Source: JAENVT01 sp963720775 (lineage in GTDB: Bacteria; Actinomycetota; Acidimicrobiia; Acidimicrobiales; Ilumatobacteraceae). From it: a stretch of 64,000 nucleotides of DNA. The position numbers and the translations under genes are program-made. Below are positions 9,429 to 16,301 of the stretch, piece by piece (the stretch's first letter is position 1; each line of letters starts with the position of its first letter). The notes beneath the pieces are model-generated. The model did no database searches. It had not been told where the DNA came from and saw only the letters and a program-made list of their open reading frames with translations. The DNA is taken from NCBI GenBank assembly GCA_963720775.1, contig CAVRGR010000003.1, positions 1-64,000 of the forward strand, read 5' to 3'.

Positions 9429-10127
9429 ATGGGAAACGACGAACGTACTCGCCCATCGCTGGATACCGTCGGTGACGTGGATTCTGCTCTGGCCAAGCCA
9501 CTCCTGCGTGGCTGGTCGCACGTCGTAGCATTCAGCACGGTTGCCGTGTTGGGGGTCATCATGCTCGCCGTCGCAGGCGCCTCACCGAGCGAGCGGTTGT
9601 GGCTGGGTGTCTACGTCGCCGGCACGCTGACGATGTTCGGTGTCTCGTCGTTGTACCACCGGCTGCATTGGCGAGATCGCGGTCGCTCGATCATGCGCCG
9701 CCTCGACCATTCGGCCATCTTCCTCGCCATCGCCGGCGCCTACACACCGGTCATGGCCGTTGCCCTCGACGGTTGGCAGAAGGTGTTCGTCCTCTGTGCC
9801 GCCTGGGGTGGCACGATCGTCGGCATGACGTTGGAGTGGTTGCCGATCAAAGTGCCGCGAGCACTGTTCACGGCCATCTACGTGATCGTCGGCTGGTCAG
9901 CCGCCATCGCCTTTCCGCAGCTGTACCGCAACCTCGGTGCTGCGGGCTTCTGGCTGGTGCTCGGCGGCGGGCTCCTGTACACCATCGGCGCGGTCGTCTA
10001 TGCCTCCAAGTGGCCCGACCCATGGCCCAAGGTCTTCGGCTTCCACGAGGTCTTTCACCTGTTCACGATTGCCGGCGCCGCTTGCCATCTGGCGGCCATC
10101 GCCTTCTACGTCGTGCCGCTCATGTGA
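9429..10127 (+). CDS. Hemolysin III family (YqfA/PAQR-like) membrane protein
   Basis: 232 aa from ATG 9429, chosen because GAGGA lies 5 nt upstream and because an earlier in-frame start would overlap glnS. Seven hydrophobic helices are apparent. Family motifs are present: SSLYHRLHW, then MRRLDHSAIFLAIAGAYTP, and near the C terminus HEVFHLF with a later His (ACHLAA). The conserved His, Asp and Ser residues are thought to bind zinc in this superfamily. The cellular role in bacteria is unclear, and the haemolysin name is historical. The 3' end overlaps the convergent ArsR gene by 22 bp. Confidence 0.9.
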   Translation: MGNDERTRPSLDTVGDVDSALAKPLLRGWSHVVAFSTVAVLGVIMLAVAGASPSERLWLGVYVAGTLTMFGVSSLYHRLHWRDRGRSIMRRLDHSAIFLAIAGAYTPVMAVALDGWQKVFVLCAAWGGTIVGMTLEWLPIKVPRALFTAIYVIVGWSAAIAFPQLYRNLGAAGFWLVLGGGLLYTIGAVVYASKWPDPWPKVFGFHEVFHLFTIAGAACHLAAIAFYVVPLM

Positions 10128-10474
10128 CGCAAGCGTTCGAGGCGGCGGTCCCACTGCCCAGCAGTGTCCAGGATCCAGGCCACGCCCGAAGCGAGAGGTT
10201 GTGGGGTGACGCGGTAGCGCACTTCGCGACCGGAGCGTTCGTGGGCGAGCAGACCGGCCGCTTCCAGCACCTGGAGGTGTTTGAGGACCGCTTGCCGTGT
10301 GAGCGGGGTGGTCTCGGCAAGAGTGGTGGCAGTCGCCGGACCGCGCTTCAGCAACCGTTCGACGAGCAACCTTCGCGTCGGGTCGGCAAGAGCGCCGAAC
10401 AGCGCGTCGAGCGACCCGCCCTCGGCAGAGCCTGCGGCGCTCTTCGGAGCTCGCTTCGTCGAAGGCTGCGTCAC
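10106..10474 (-). CDS. ArsR-family winged-helix repressor
   Basis: 122 aa from GTG 10474, where GTGA overlaps the TGA of the upstream SRPBCC gene; an open frame extends to 10549 but coupling favours this start. The ArsR core is clear: LFGALADPTRRLLVERLL, then the recognition region LTRQAVLKHLQVLEAAGLL and the wing GREVRYRVT. No metal-site cysteines are seen in the recognition helix, so it is probably not a metal sensor and is closer to the SdpR/AHSA1-associated subgroup. It is probably the protein that binds the two GCAAC-N6-GTTGC palindromes in the divergent promoter, which would give autoregulation and control of clpP. Confidence 0.88.
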   Translation of the reverse strand: MTQPSTKRAPKSAAGSAEGGSLDALFGALADPTRRLLVERLLKRGPATATTLAETTPLTRQAVLKHLQVLEAAGLLAHERSGREVRYRVTPQPLASGVAWILDTAGQWDRRLERLRHMSGTT

Positions 10475-10923
10475 GCCATCACGAGTGATTGCACCGTCAT
10501 CAGCCACAACGCCATCATGGCGACGTCCCAGCGCGCTGCAACCGAGCACGACATCGACGACCGGATCGACAACTGAACCGTTGCGGCGGGCGGGACGACG
10601 ATGCGTTCGGCGACGTGAAGCTGCGATCGACCTTCGGGCAGTTCGACGATGTCGAGTTGCACGTACGACGCGGACGAGCGATCACCGCGGTCCCACCACG
10701 AAAAGCCGATGCTGCGACCGTCGACGACGGAGTCGATGTGAACGGCTCGCTCGACCTCGTCGGTGGTCGCCGTGCCGCTGGCGTCGGGCCTGATGGTGAT
10801 GTCGGCCTCGTCGACCAGCCACGAGCGCCAGCCCTCGGCGGTCGACACCAGCGTCCACAGCTCGTCAACGGCTAGGTCGAGATCGGTGCTTCGTTCGATG
10901 TACAGGTCTTCGGAGTTCGGCAT
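10471..10923 (-). CDS. SRPBCC (AHSA1/START-like) domain protein
   Basis: 150 aa from ATG 10923; the frame is open further upstream, but that part contains the operator. The fold is suggested by the N-terminal pattern IERSTDLDLAVDELWTLVSTAEGWRSWL and later FSWWDRGDR, typical of AHSA1-type hydrophobic-pocket proteins. These commonly pair with ArsR regulators, usually with arsR first; here the SRPBCC gene comes first and overlaps arsR by GTGA. Ligand and function are unknown. It is divergent from clpP across a 110-bp region that carries both palindromes. Confidence 0.8.
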   Translation of the reverse strand: MPNSEDLYIERSTDLDLAVDELWTLVSTAEGWRSWLVDEADITIRPDASGTATTDEVERAVHIDSVVDGRSIGFSWWDRGDRSSASYVQLDIVELPEGRSQLHVAERIVVPPAATVQLSIRSSMSCSVAARWDVAMMALWLMTVQSLVMA

Positions 10924-10938
10924 GCCGCCGAGCCTAGC

Positions 10939-10954
10939 GCAACCAACAGGTTGC
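10939..10954. promoter_or_regulatory. Operator palindrome 1 of the arsR/clpP divergent region
   Basis: GCAACCAACAGGTTGC has perfect 6-bp arms and a 4-nt centre. The GCAAC-N6-GTTGC spacing is identical to that of the second palindrome 42 bp away. It overlaps the predicted clpP -35 element and lies 15 bp upstream of the SRPBCC start, so one bound dimer could repress both directions. Confidence 0.65.
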
Positions 10955-10979
10955 ACCTCGTGTCGGACGGGTCTATCAT
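10951..10979 (+). promoter_or_regulatory. Predicted sigma-70-type promoter of clpP
   Basis: TTGCAC (10951-10956), a 17-bp spacer, then TATCAT (10974-10979). Transcription would start near 10986, inside the second palindrome, leaving a leader of about 48 nt that contains the clpP ribosome site AAGGGAG. Both palindromes therefore overlap promoter elements, as expected for repression. Confidence 0.55.
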
Positions 10980-10980
10980 C

Positions 10981-10998
10981 TGCAACTAACTAGTTGCA
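10981..10998. promoter_or_regulatory. Operator palindrome 2 of the arsR/clpP divergent region
   Basis: TGCAACTAACTAGTTGCA has perfect 8-bp arms around AC. It shares the GCAAC-N6-GTTGC core and spacing with palindrome 1, centre to centre 43 bp, close to four helical turns. It covers the predicted clpP transcription start. Confidence 0.7.
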
Positions 10999-11033
10999 CA
11001 ATCGTGCAGGTCATCACTCAAGGGAGTTCGTCC

Positions 11034-11648
11034 ATGTTGGTACCAACGGTCATCGAGAGCACCAGTCGCGGCGAGCGGGCCTGGGACATCTATTCACGAC
11101 TGCTCGTCAATCGCATCGTCTTCCTCGGTGCAGCCATCGACGACAACGTCACCAACGTCATCATCGCTCAGCTGCTGCACCTGGAGAGTGAGAATCCCGA
11201 CGTGGACATCGCCATCTACATCAACAGCCCCGGTGGCGACATGAACGGACTGTTCGCCATCCACGACACGATGCGCTACATCAATCCCGACGTGGCCACG
11301 ATCTGCGTCGGTCAGGCCGCATCAGCGGCCGCCGTGCTCCTGGCCGCGGGCACGCCCGGCAAGCGGTACGCGCTGCCCAATGCTCGTGTGTTGATCCACC
11401 AACCTCACGGCGGCGCGCAAGGACAGTCGACCGACATGGAGCTGGCCGTCGCCGAGATGGTCGAGATGCGCAGGAGAATGGTAGAGATCCTCGTCACCGC
11501 TACCGGGCAGACCGCGGAGCGGATCACCGCCGACATCGATCGCGATTACATCGTTCGTGGCGATCAAGCCGTCGTCTATGGCCTCGTCGATCACGTGATC
11601 GAACGCCGACAACTGCCGAGCGCGACGAAAGCGATCGCCGCCGCCTGA
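11034..11648 (+). CDS. clpP: ClpP-type ATP-dependent protease proteolytic subunit
   Basis: 204 aa from ATG 11034 with AAGGGAG about 8 nt upstream. The catalytic triad is visible: Ser97 in GQAASAA, His122 in LIHQPHGG, and Asp171 in DIDRDY. Length and motifs match the ClpP family, including the YINSPGGD oxyanion strand. Actinobacteria usually carry clpP1-clpP2 beside clpX. This copy stands alone with no Clp ATPase or second clpP nearby, and it sits under apparent ArsR-type control. It may be an additional, conditionally expressed paralogue, which is inference. Confidence 0.93.
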   Translation: MLVPTVIESTSRGERAWDIYSRLLVNRIVFLGAAIDDNVTNVIIAQLLHLESENPDVDIAIYINSPGGDMNGLFAIHDTMRYINPDVATICVGQAASAAAVLLAAGTPGKRYALPNARVLIHQPHGGAQGQSTDMELAVAEMVEMRRRMVEILVTATGQTAERITADIDRDYIVRGDQAVVYGLVDHVIERRQLPSATKAIAAA

Positions 11649-11714
11649 ACACGCGAACGGAGTTGTACGAGCGACGGAGTCGTGAGATCGTCGCAGTCGT
11701 GCGATGATTTGAAC

Positions 11715-12086
11715 ATGCTCGATCATCTCTCGATCCAATGTTCCGACCCTGCGGCGAGTTCCGCCTTCTACGACGCGGTGCTCGCACCACTCGGTGGTAC
11801 GCGAGTGATGGAGTTCGGCCCCGTGATCGGGTACGGCGTGCCGCCAATGCCCGATTTCTGGATCGGTCCTCACGACAGTGGTGAAGGATTCAGCGAGTCG
11901 CACATCGCCTTTTCGGCCCCCGATCGCCCAGCGGTCAGGGCGTTCTTCGATGCTGCAGTCGCCGCCGGAGCAGAGGTCTTGCACGAGCCGCGGTTGTGGG
12001 CCGAGTATCACCCCAACTACTACGGCGCCTTCGTGCGCGACCCGGACGGCAACAACGTCGAGGCGGTCTGTCACTCACCGGAGTGA
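11715..12086 (+). CDS. Glyoxalase/bleomycin-resistance (VOC) family protein
   Basis: 123 aa from ATG 11715 (MLDHLSIQCSDPAAS). A single VOC module is recognisable: the N-terminal LDHLSI strand, the SSAFYDAVLAPLG helix and the C-terminal FVRDPDGNNVEAVCH motif with the metal-ligand Glu. VOC proteins include dioxygenases, lyases and resistance proteins, and the substrate cannot be read from sequence. It follows clpP by 66 nt in the same direction, so weak co-expression is possible. The ORF is open further upstream, but the first residues of the family motif fix this start. Confidence 0.85.
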   Translation: MLDHLSIQCSDPAASSAFYDAVLAPLGGTRVMEFGPVIGYGVPPMPDFWIGPHDSGEGFSESHIAFSAPDRPAVRAFFDAAVAAGAEVLHEPRLWAEYHPNYYGAFVRDPDGNNVEAVCHSPE

Positions 12087-12091
12087 CGCCT

Positions 12092-12544
12092 CTAGGAAGC
12101 GATACGAAACTCGGGCCCATTCGTTTCGTCACCTGGCACGACGATCACCGGCACGGGACACACCTGTAGCAGCGTCGCCAGCCCGCCATGATCGAGCCCG
12201 GGCAGGCTTGCCGGCACGATCACCCGATTGACCGGCCGCGTCTGCAGGGCCTGGAAGATCTCGTTGATCGCGCTCGCACCGGACGTGGCAACCGTCTCGA
12301 TGTCGTCTGTGTGTGCGCCGAGGCGGTTTGCAACCTGCTCGAGGTAGATCAACCCGGCCATCGACACGTCGATGTCTTCGGCAGCCGCGAACTCGCGCAG
12401 CGAGCTCGCCGACCGACCGGTGAGCGTGAGCAGCAACGTGACCGCCCGATCGTCGTCGGTGAGCAGGGCAAGACCACTTTCGCCGTGCGGGCTCGACGGA
12501 TCGATGAGGATCAGCGTTCTGGCGGCGATCACTGCTTGGTCCAT
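12092..12544 (-). CDS. Universal-stress-protein-like (UspA fold) protein
   Basis: 150 aa from ATG 12544. It starts with an alpha/beta pattern (ARTLILIDPS) and ends with a strand-turn pair (VNRVIVPASLPGL, CPVPVIVVPGDE), as in UspA-type folds. The ATP-binding G-x2-G-x9-G-S/T motif is not clear, so it may be a non-nucleotide-binding member or a related Rossmann-like protein. It is convergent with the VOC gene (5-nt gap). A small hairpin, GCAAGG-TTTCG-CCTTGC, at 12562-12578 lies just upstream of the start. Function is unknown. Confidence 0.6.
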   Translation of the reverse strand: MDQAVIAARTLILIDPSSPHGESGLALLTDDDRAVTLLLTLTGRSASSLREFAAAEDIDVSMAGLIYLEQVANRLGAHTDDIETVATSGASAINEIFQALQTRPVNRVIVPASLPGLDHGGLATLLQVCPVPVIVVPGDETNGPEFRIAS

Positions 12545-12763
12545 GACGGCAGGGTACGCGTGCAAGGTTTCGCCTTGCTTGCGGCGAGATGAACAATTGG
12601 TCTGTCGAGCGCGGTCATGTCGGCCCCCGATCGGACAGTGCGTTCAGCCTTCGCAGCGTCACGTCGCAGAAATCTCCCGGAACTTCCCGCTGTGTGCACA
12701 GGGTCGCTACGAACATCTTCAGCATCGAATTCTCCATTTCTGCGACGTGATTCGGCGGCGCGC

Positions 12764-13981
12764 TCATGCGGCAAGGGCTCTCGGTGGGCCGTGGCACGCG
12801 ACCGCGCCGTCGGGGAACGTGATGGTGAGGGTGCGGTTGGCGGCGAGCGAGAACTGCCACCCGCCTTCGTGGGCGCAGTGGTGATGCTTCACGCAGAGTG
12901 GCAGCAGGTTTTCGATGTCGGTGGGGCCACGGTTGCGGTAGTACTTGACGTGGTGGATCACGATCTGATCCCACGCGACGCAACAACCGGGGACCGCGCA
13001 CGTGCGGTACATCGCTCGTAGGGCGCGTCGCTGAGCCGGTGTGGCAAGGCGCGTCGTGTGGCCGACGCTCAATTTTACACCATCGACGCCGACGATGATC
13101 GGTGTGATCTCGGCGACGCACGCCATGCGGCGAAGCGTCTCGAGTGGCAACTCGATGGGAAGTCCGCAGTCGATGACAGTGGCGTCGTGGATGCCGTGCA
13201 GCAACGTCGTCGCGTCGATGAGAATGGACATGTCGGCAACGTTGGGCTTGGCGCCCGTGCCGTCGACAAGGGCGATCAGCGCGAGTCCGCGGAGATGATG
13301 TTGCTTGTCGAGCGGATCGCGGGGAGCAGTCTCGGGCGTGGAGTCGTGGAACAGCTTCTCGACCGTGGCGATCAGCCGGTTGTGAAGTCGCCCGCCGGAC
13401 TCCGGGTCGAACTCACCCCTGATGCACCACATCCCGCTGGCTTGGTCGACCCAGCTCTTCAGGTGCGTGGCCAACTTCTGCTGTCGAAGCCGATCGAGAC
13501 CATCGCCTCGCTTCGATCTCAGCAGCTCGGCTCGAACCACACGCGCGAACTCCCCCGGAGTGGCCTGCTGGGCGACACCAGCCAGGAAGTGGCCTCGAGC
13601 CACGAAGCCCTCACGTTCTCGATCGTCCAGCTTGCCCAGTGCACCGGCCAGCACGTCGACGTGCGCCGTGGAGACATCACCATTGCGCAACGCATCACCG
13701 AAGCACGGGACCGCCTCGATGGCCGAGGCGCGCTTGAACGGCTCGAGTGCTCGGCCGAGCGAGACACGCGTCGCCTCAGCAACCACATGTTCGGGGAAGA
13801 TCGCCGGCGACTCCGCGGCCAAGTGCGCCAGCCGCTGGGCGACCGCAACCTTGTTGGATTCGGCCCATGCGATCAATCGCGAGAGACCTTGTAGCACCTC
13901 TGCGCAAGACTTGGCATCTGCGGCGGCGATCTCGACACCTGCGAGCCACGAGACGAGCTCCGGAGCGGTTGTCGATGTCAT
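12764..13981 (-). CDS. 13E12/DUF222-type HNH endonuclease
   Basis: 405 aa from ATG 13981. A helical DUF222 region covers roughly residues 1-290. A C-terminal HNH nuclease domain follows: ALRAMYRTCAVPGCCV, WDQIVIHHVKYY, then N-x-LPLCVKHHHCAHEGGW, with paired Cys and the catalytic His-Asn-His set. This family (13E12 repeat proteins in mycobacteria) is abundant in actinobacteria, and several members are LexA-regulated. A perfect SOS box overlaps the predicted -10 here, so DNA damage probably induces it. The role may be DNA processing or selfish endonuclease activity; the target is not known. Confidence 0.92.
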   Translation of the reverse strand: MTSTTAPELVSWLAGVEIAAADAKSCAEVLQGLSRLIAWAESNKVAVAQRLAHLAAESPAIFPEHVVAEATRVSLGRALEPFKRASAIEAVPCFGDALRNGDVSTAHVDVLAGALGKLDDREREGFVARGHFLAGVAQQATPGEFARVVRAELLRSKRGDGLDRLRQQKLATHLKSWVDQASGMWCIRGEFDPESGGRLHNRLIATVEKLFHDSTPETAPRDPLDKQHHLRGLALIALVDGTGAKPNVADMSILIDATTLLHGIHDATVIDCGLPIELPLETLRRMACVAEITPIIVGVDGVKLSVGHTTRLATPAQRRALRAMYRTCAVPGCCVAWDQIVIHHVKYYRNRGPTDIENLLPLCVKHHHCAHEGGWQFSLAANRTLTITFPDGAVACHGPPRALAA

Positions 13982-13984
13982 GAA

Positions 13985-14000
13985 TCGAACAGTAGTTCGA
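13985..14000. promoter_or_regulatory. SOS (LexA) box upstream of the HNH endonuclease
   Basis: On the minus strand the site reads TCGAACTACTGTTCGA, a perfect palindrome matching the actinobacterial consensus TCGAAC-N4-GTTCGA. It overlaps the -10 hexamer and ends 4 bp from the start codon, a typical repressing position. Confidence 0.88.
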
Positions 14001-14017
14001 TCTGGAACATGCGTCAA
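13989..14017 (-). promoter_or_regulatory. Sigma-70-type promoter of the HNH endonuclease
   Basis: Minus strand: TTGACG (14017-14012), 17-bp spacer, TACTGT (13994-13989). The predicted start of transcription falls at or next to the ATG at 13981, so the message is probably leaderless. The SOS box covers the -10. Confidence 0.72.
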
Positions 14018-14108
14018 CAAGGATCAATAGATTTATCATGTCCTCTACAGACATTCTGCGGATGCACCTGGCCATCGACAACGGCGACCGTGAATCCCCG
14101 ATCGGCCA

Positions 14109-15824
14109 CTATTCGGTGTAGCGCCTGGCGTTGGGTCGTTTGCCCTTCAACAAGCTCGCCCGCAACGAACCGATCACGTCGTCGACTCGTGCTTCGGGAA
14201 CTCCGACGATCGAGTAGTTCTCGGTGATCTTGATCGGGCCGATCTCGCGACCGGTGAGGTTGCTCTCGTTGGCGATCATCCCGACGAGATCTCCCGGTCG
14301 GATCCCGGCCTTGCGCCCGAGTGCCAGGTAGATGAAGCCCGTGCCGACAGTTCCGCCGCCACGGTGGCCGGCTGCGGCCGGTCGCCCGCTCTTTGACCCG
14401 GCTCGCTCGACACGATCAGGCCGCGGACCACGCTCGATCTTGTGGGAGAAGTCGGGGATCTCCGCCTCGTCGACCGTTGCGCCGCTTGCCTCGTGGGCCA
14501 GCTTCACCGCGGCCAGAGCGATGGTGCGTACGTTGTGATCACCGCTCAGCGCGTTGAGCACGTCGTTGTAATCATCGAGGTCGTCTGATGCCAGTGCCTC
14601 GCGCACCGCGGTGACCGTCTGTTCGATCTGTCGGGCGCGCAGATCGGCAACGGTGGGTACGCGTTCGATGGCGATCTTCTGCTTGGTCAGCTTCTCGATG
14701 TTGAACAGCAGCCGCTGCTCGCGTGGCTCGGCAAGCGTGATGGCCACCCCGTGCCGGCCGGCACGTCCGACGCGCCCGATTCGGTGCACGTAGCTCTCCG
14801 CGGCCGAGGGCACGTCGTAGTTGACGACATGGGTGAGCGTGTCGACATCGAGCCCGCGGGCGGCGACGTCGGTGGCCACCAGCAACTCGGCGGTGCCATC
14901 GCGCAGGCGGCCCATCACTCGGTCGCGCTGTGGCTGATCCATGCCGCCGTGCAGTGCCTCGGCCCGGTACCCGCGACCGTTCATCGTCTCGGTCAGTTGA
15001 TCGACCTCGGTGCGCGTGCGGCAGAACACGAGGGTGGCCTTCGGCGCTTCGATGTCGAGGATGCGACCCAGTGCGGCCGGCTTGTGCGAGCGCTGCACGA
15101 TGTACGCGCTCTGCCGAACGAGCGCGGTGCCCGGTTGCGTGTCGCCACGCCCGATCTGGATGCGCACAGGGTCGTGTTGGTACTTGCGCGCGAGGGCGTT
15201 GATGCGAGCCGGCATCGTTGCCGAGAAGAGCACTGTCTGGCGCCGCTCGGGTGTCGCCTGCAGGATGGAATCGATGTCGTCGGCGAAGCCCATGTCGAGC
15301 ATCTCGTCGGCCTCGTCGAGGATCACCGTTCGGATCGAACCGAGGTTCAGCGAGCCGCGGCCAATGTGGTCGAGGGCCCGGCCAGGCGTGGCAACCACGA
15401 TGTGCACGCCTCGATCGAGTGCTTGCAGTTGCCGATAGATCGGCTGACCGCCGTAGATCGGCGTGACTTTGACGCCGAGCCCTCGGCCGTACTTGAAGAT
15501 GGCTTCGCTGACCTGCATGGCCAGCTCTCGCGTGGGCACGAGGATGAGGGCGAACGGCACCACCTTCGCGGCAGTGTCGATCATCTGCAGCACGGGCCAC
15601 GCGAAGGCTGCCGTCTTGCCGGTACCCGTTGCCGCCTGTCCGAGCAGGTCGCGTCCGGCGAGCAGGTGTGGGATGGTTTCGCTCTGGATCGGTGTGGGCT
15701 CTTCGTAGCCGAGTTCGACGATGGTCTTCAGCAGTTCGGGGCGGAGACCGAGCTTGTCGAACCCGTCCGCCTGAGCTATCTCGGGCGCTTCTTCGTGGTG
15801 GCCGCTGATGTCGTGGTCGATCAT
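14109..15824 (-). CDS. DEAD-box RNA helicase with DbpA/CsdA-type RNA-binding domain
   Basis: 571 aa. The helicase core is complete: Q motif (TPIQSETIP), AATGTGKT (I), PGR (Ib), DEAD within LDEADEMLD (II), SAT (III), RGLDVD (V) and HRIGRVGRAGRHG (VI). The C terminus (about 490-560) contains the DbpA/CsdA RNA-recognition fold (YLALGRKAGIRPGDLVGMI, then IGPIKITENYSIV). Such proteins remodel structured RNA in ribosome assembly, cold response and RNA turnover. The last residues are basic. The gene stands alone between the HNH endonuclease and the mutase operon, with an AT-richer promoter region upstream of 15824. Confidence 0.95.
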   Translation of the reverse strand: MIDHDISGHHEEAPEIAQADGFDKLGLRPELLKTIVELGYEEPTPIQSETIPHLLAGRDLLGQAATGTGKTAAFAWPVLQMIDTAAKVVPFALILVPTRELAMQVSEAIFKYGRGLGVKVTPIYGGQPIYRQLQALDRGVHIVVATPGRALDHIGRGSLNLGSIRTVILDEADEMLDMGFADDIDSILQATPERRQTVLFSATMPARINALARKYQHDPVRIQIGRGDTQPGTALVRQSAYIVQRSHKPAALGRILDIEAPKATLVFCRTRTEVDQLTETMNGRGYRAEALHGGMDQPQRDRVMGRLRDGTAELLVATDVAARGLDVDTLTHVVNYDVPSAAESYVHRIGRVGRAGRHGVAITLAEPREQRLLFNIEKLTKQKIAIERVPTVADLRARQIEQTVTAVREALASDDLDDYNDVLNALSGDHNVRTIALAAVKLAHEASGATVDEAEIPDFSHKIERGPRPDRVERAGSKSGRPAAAGHRGGGTVGTGFIYLALGRKAGIRPGDLVGMIANESNLTGREIGPIKITENYSIVGVPEARVDDVIGSLRASLLKGKRPNARRYTE

Positions 15825-15877
15825 GACGGGTTAGCTCTCGTTAGTGAATGTTCAACGATAGAACCCAGAACACCCAA

Positions 15878-16282
15878 TCACTGATGCTCTTCGTGCGCGG
15901 CGAGCACAGCGGCGACTTCGGCGACGATCTGATCGGCGGTTGCGCCAGGGGTGAGCACGGCAGCAATGCCAGCTTCTTTGAGCCTGGCGATATCGGGCAC
16001 CGGGACGATTCCGCCGACGATCACGGGGATGTCGACGCCGCGAGCTCGAGTTTCGTCGACGACCAAAGGTGCCAGTGTCATATGTGCGCCCGACAGCATC
16101 GACAGGCCGATCGCGTCGACGTCCTCGTCTACTGCCGCGGCCGCCACGGTGGCTGGAGTCTGGAACAGGCCCGTGTAGACGACCTCGTAGCCGGCGTCTC
16201 GCAGGATTCGAGCCACGACCTTGATGCCGCGATCGTGACCATCGAGGCCGACCTTGGCGATGAGGATGCGCTTCCCGGTCAT
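15878..16282 (-). CDS. Cobalamin-binding small subunit of an acyl-CoA mutase
   Basis: 134 aa, a stand-alone B12-binding domain. The base-off/His-on motif D-x-H-x2-G is in KVGLDGHDRGIKVV near the N terminus. It is followed by SMLSGAHM and VIVGGIVPVPDIARL, the other corrin-contact loops. It partners the catalytic subunit 19 nt upstream; in one-chain mutases the two are fused. Together they would carry out adenosylcobalamin-dependent carbon-skeleton rearrangement. Which acyl-CoA is used depends on the large subunit, whose key residues favour a non-carboxylated substrate. Confidence 0.92.
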   Translation of the reverse strand: MTGKRILIAKVGLDGHDRGIKVVARILRDAGYEVVYTGLFQTPATVAAAAVDEDVDAIGLSMLSGAHMTLAPLVVDETRARGVDIPVIVGGIVPVPDIARLKEAGIAAVLTPGATADQIVAEVAAVLAAHEEHQ

Positions 16283-16301
16283 CGGGGCGACCAGACGGTC
16301 A

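Noticed and set aside
12562..12578. Hairpin GCAAGG-TTTCG-CCTTGC as an intrinsic terminator of the HNH endonuclease gene
   Set aside because: It lies about 190 nt beyond the stop and just upstream of the Usp-like start, the stem is only 6 bp and there is no T tract, so a terminator role is not supported.
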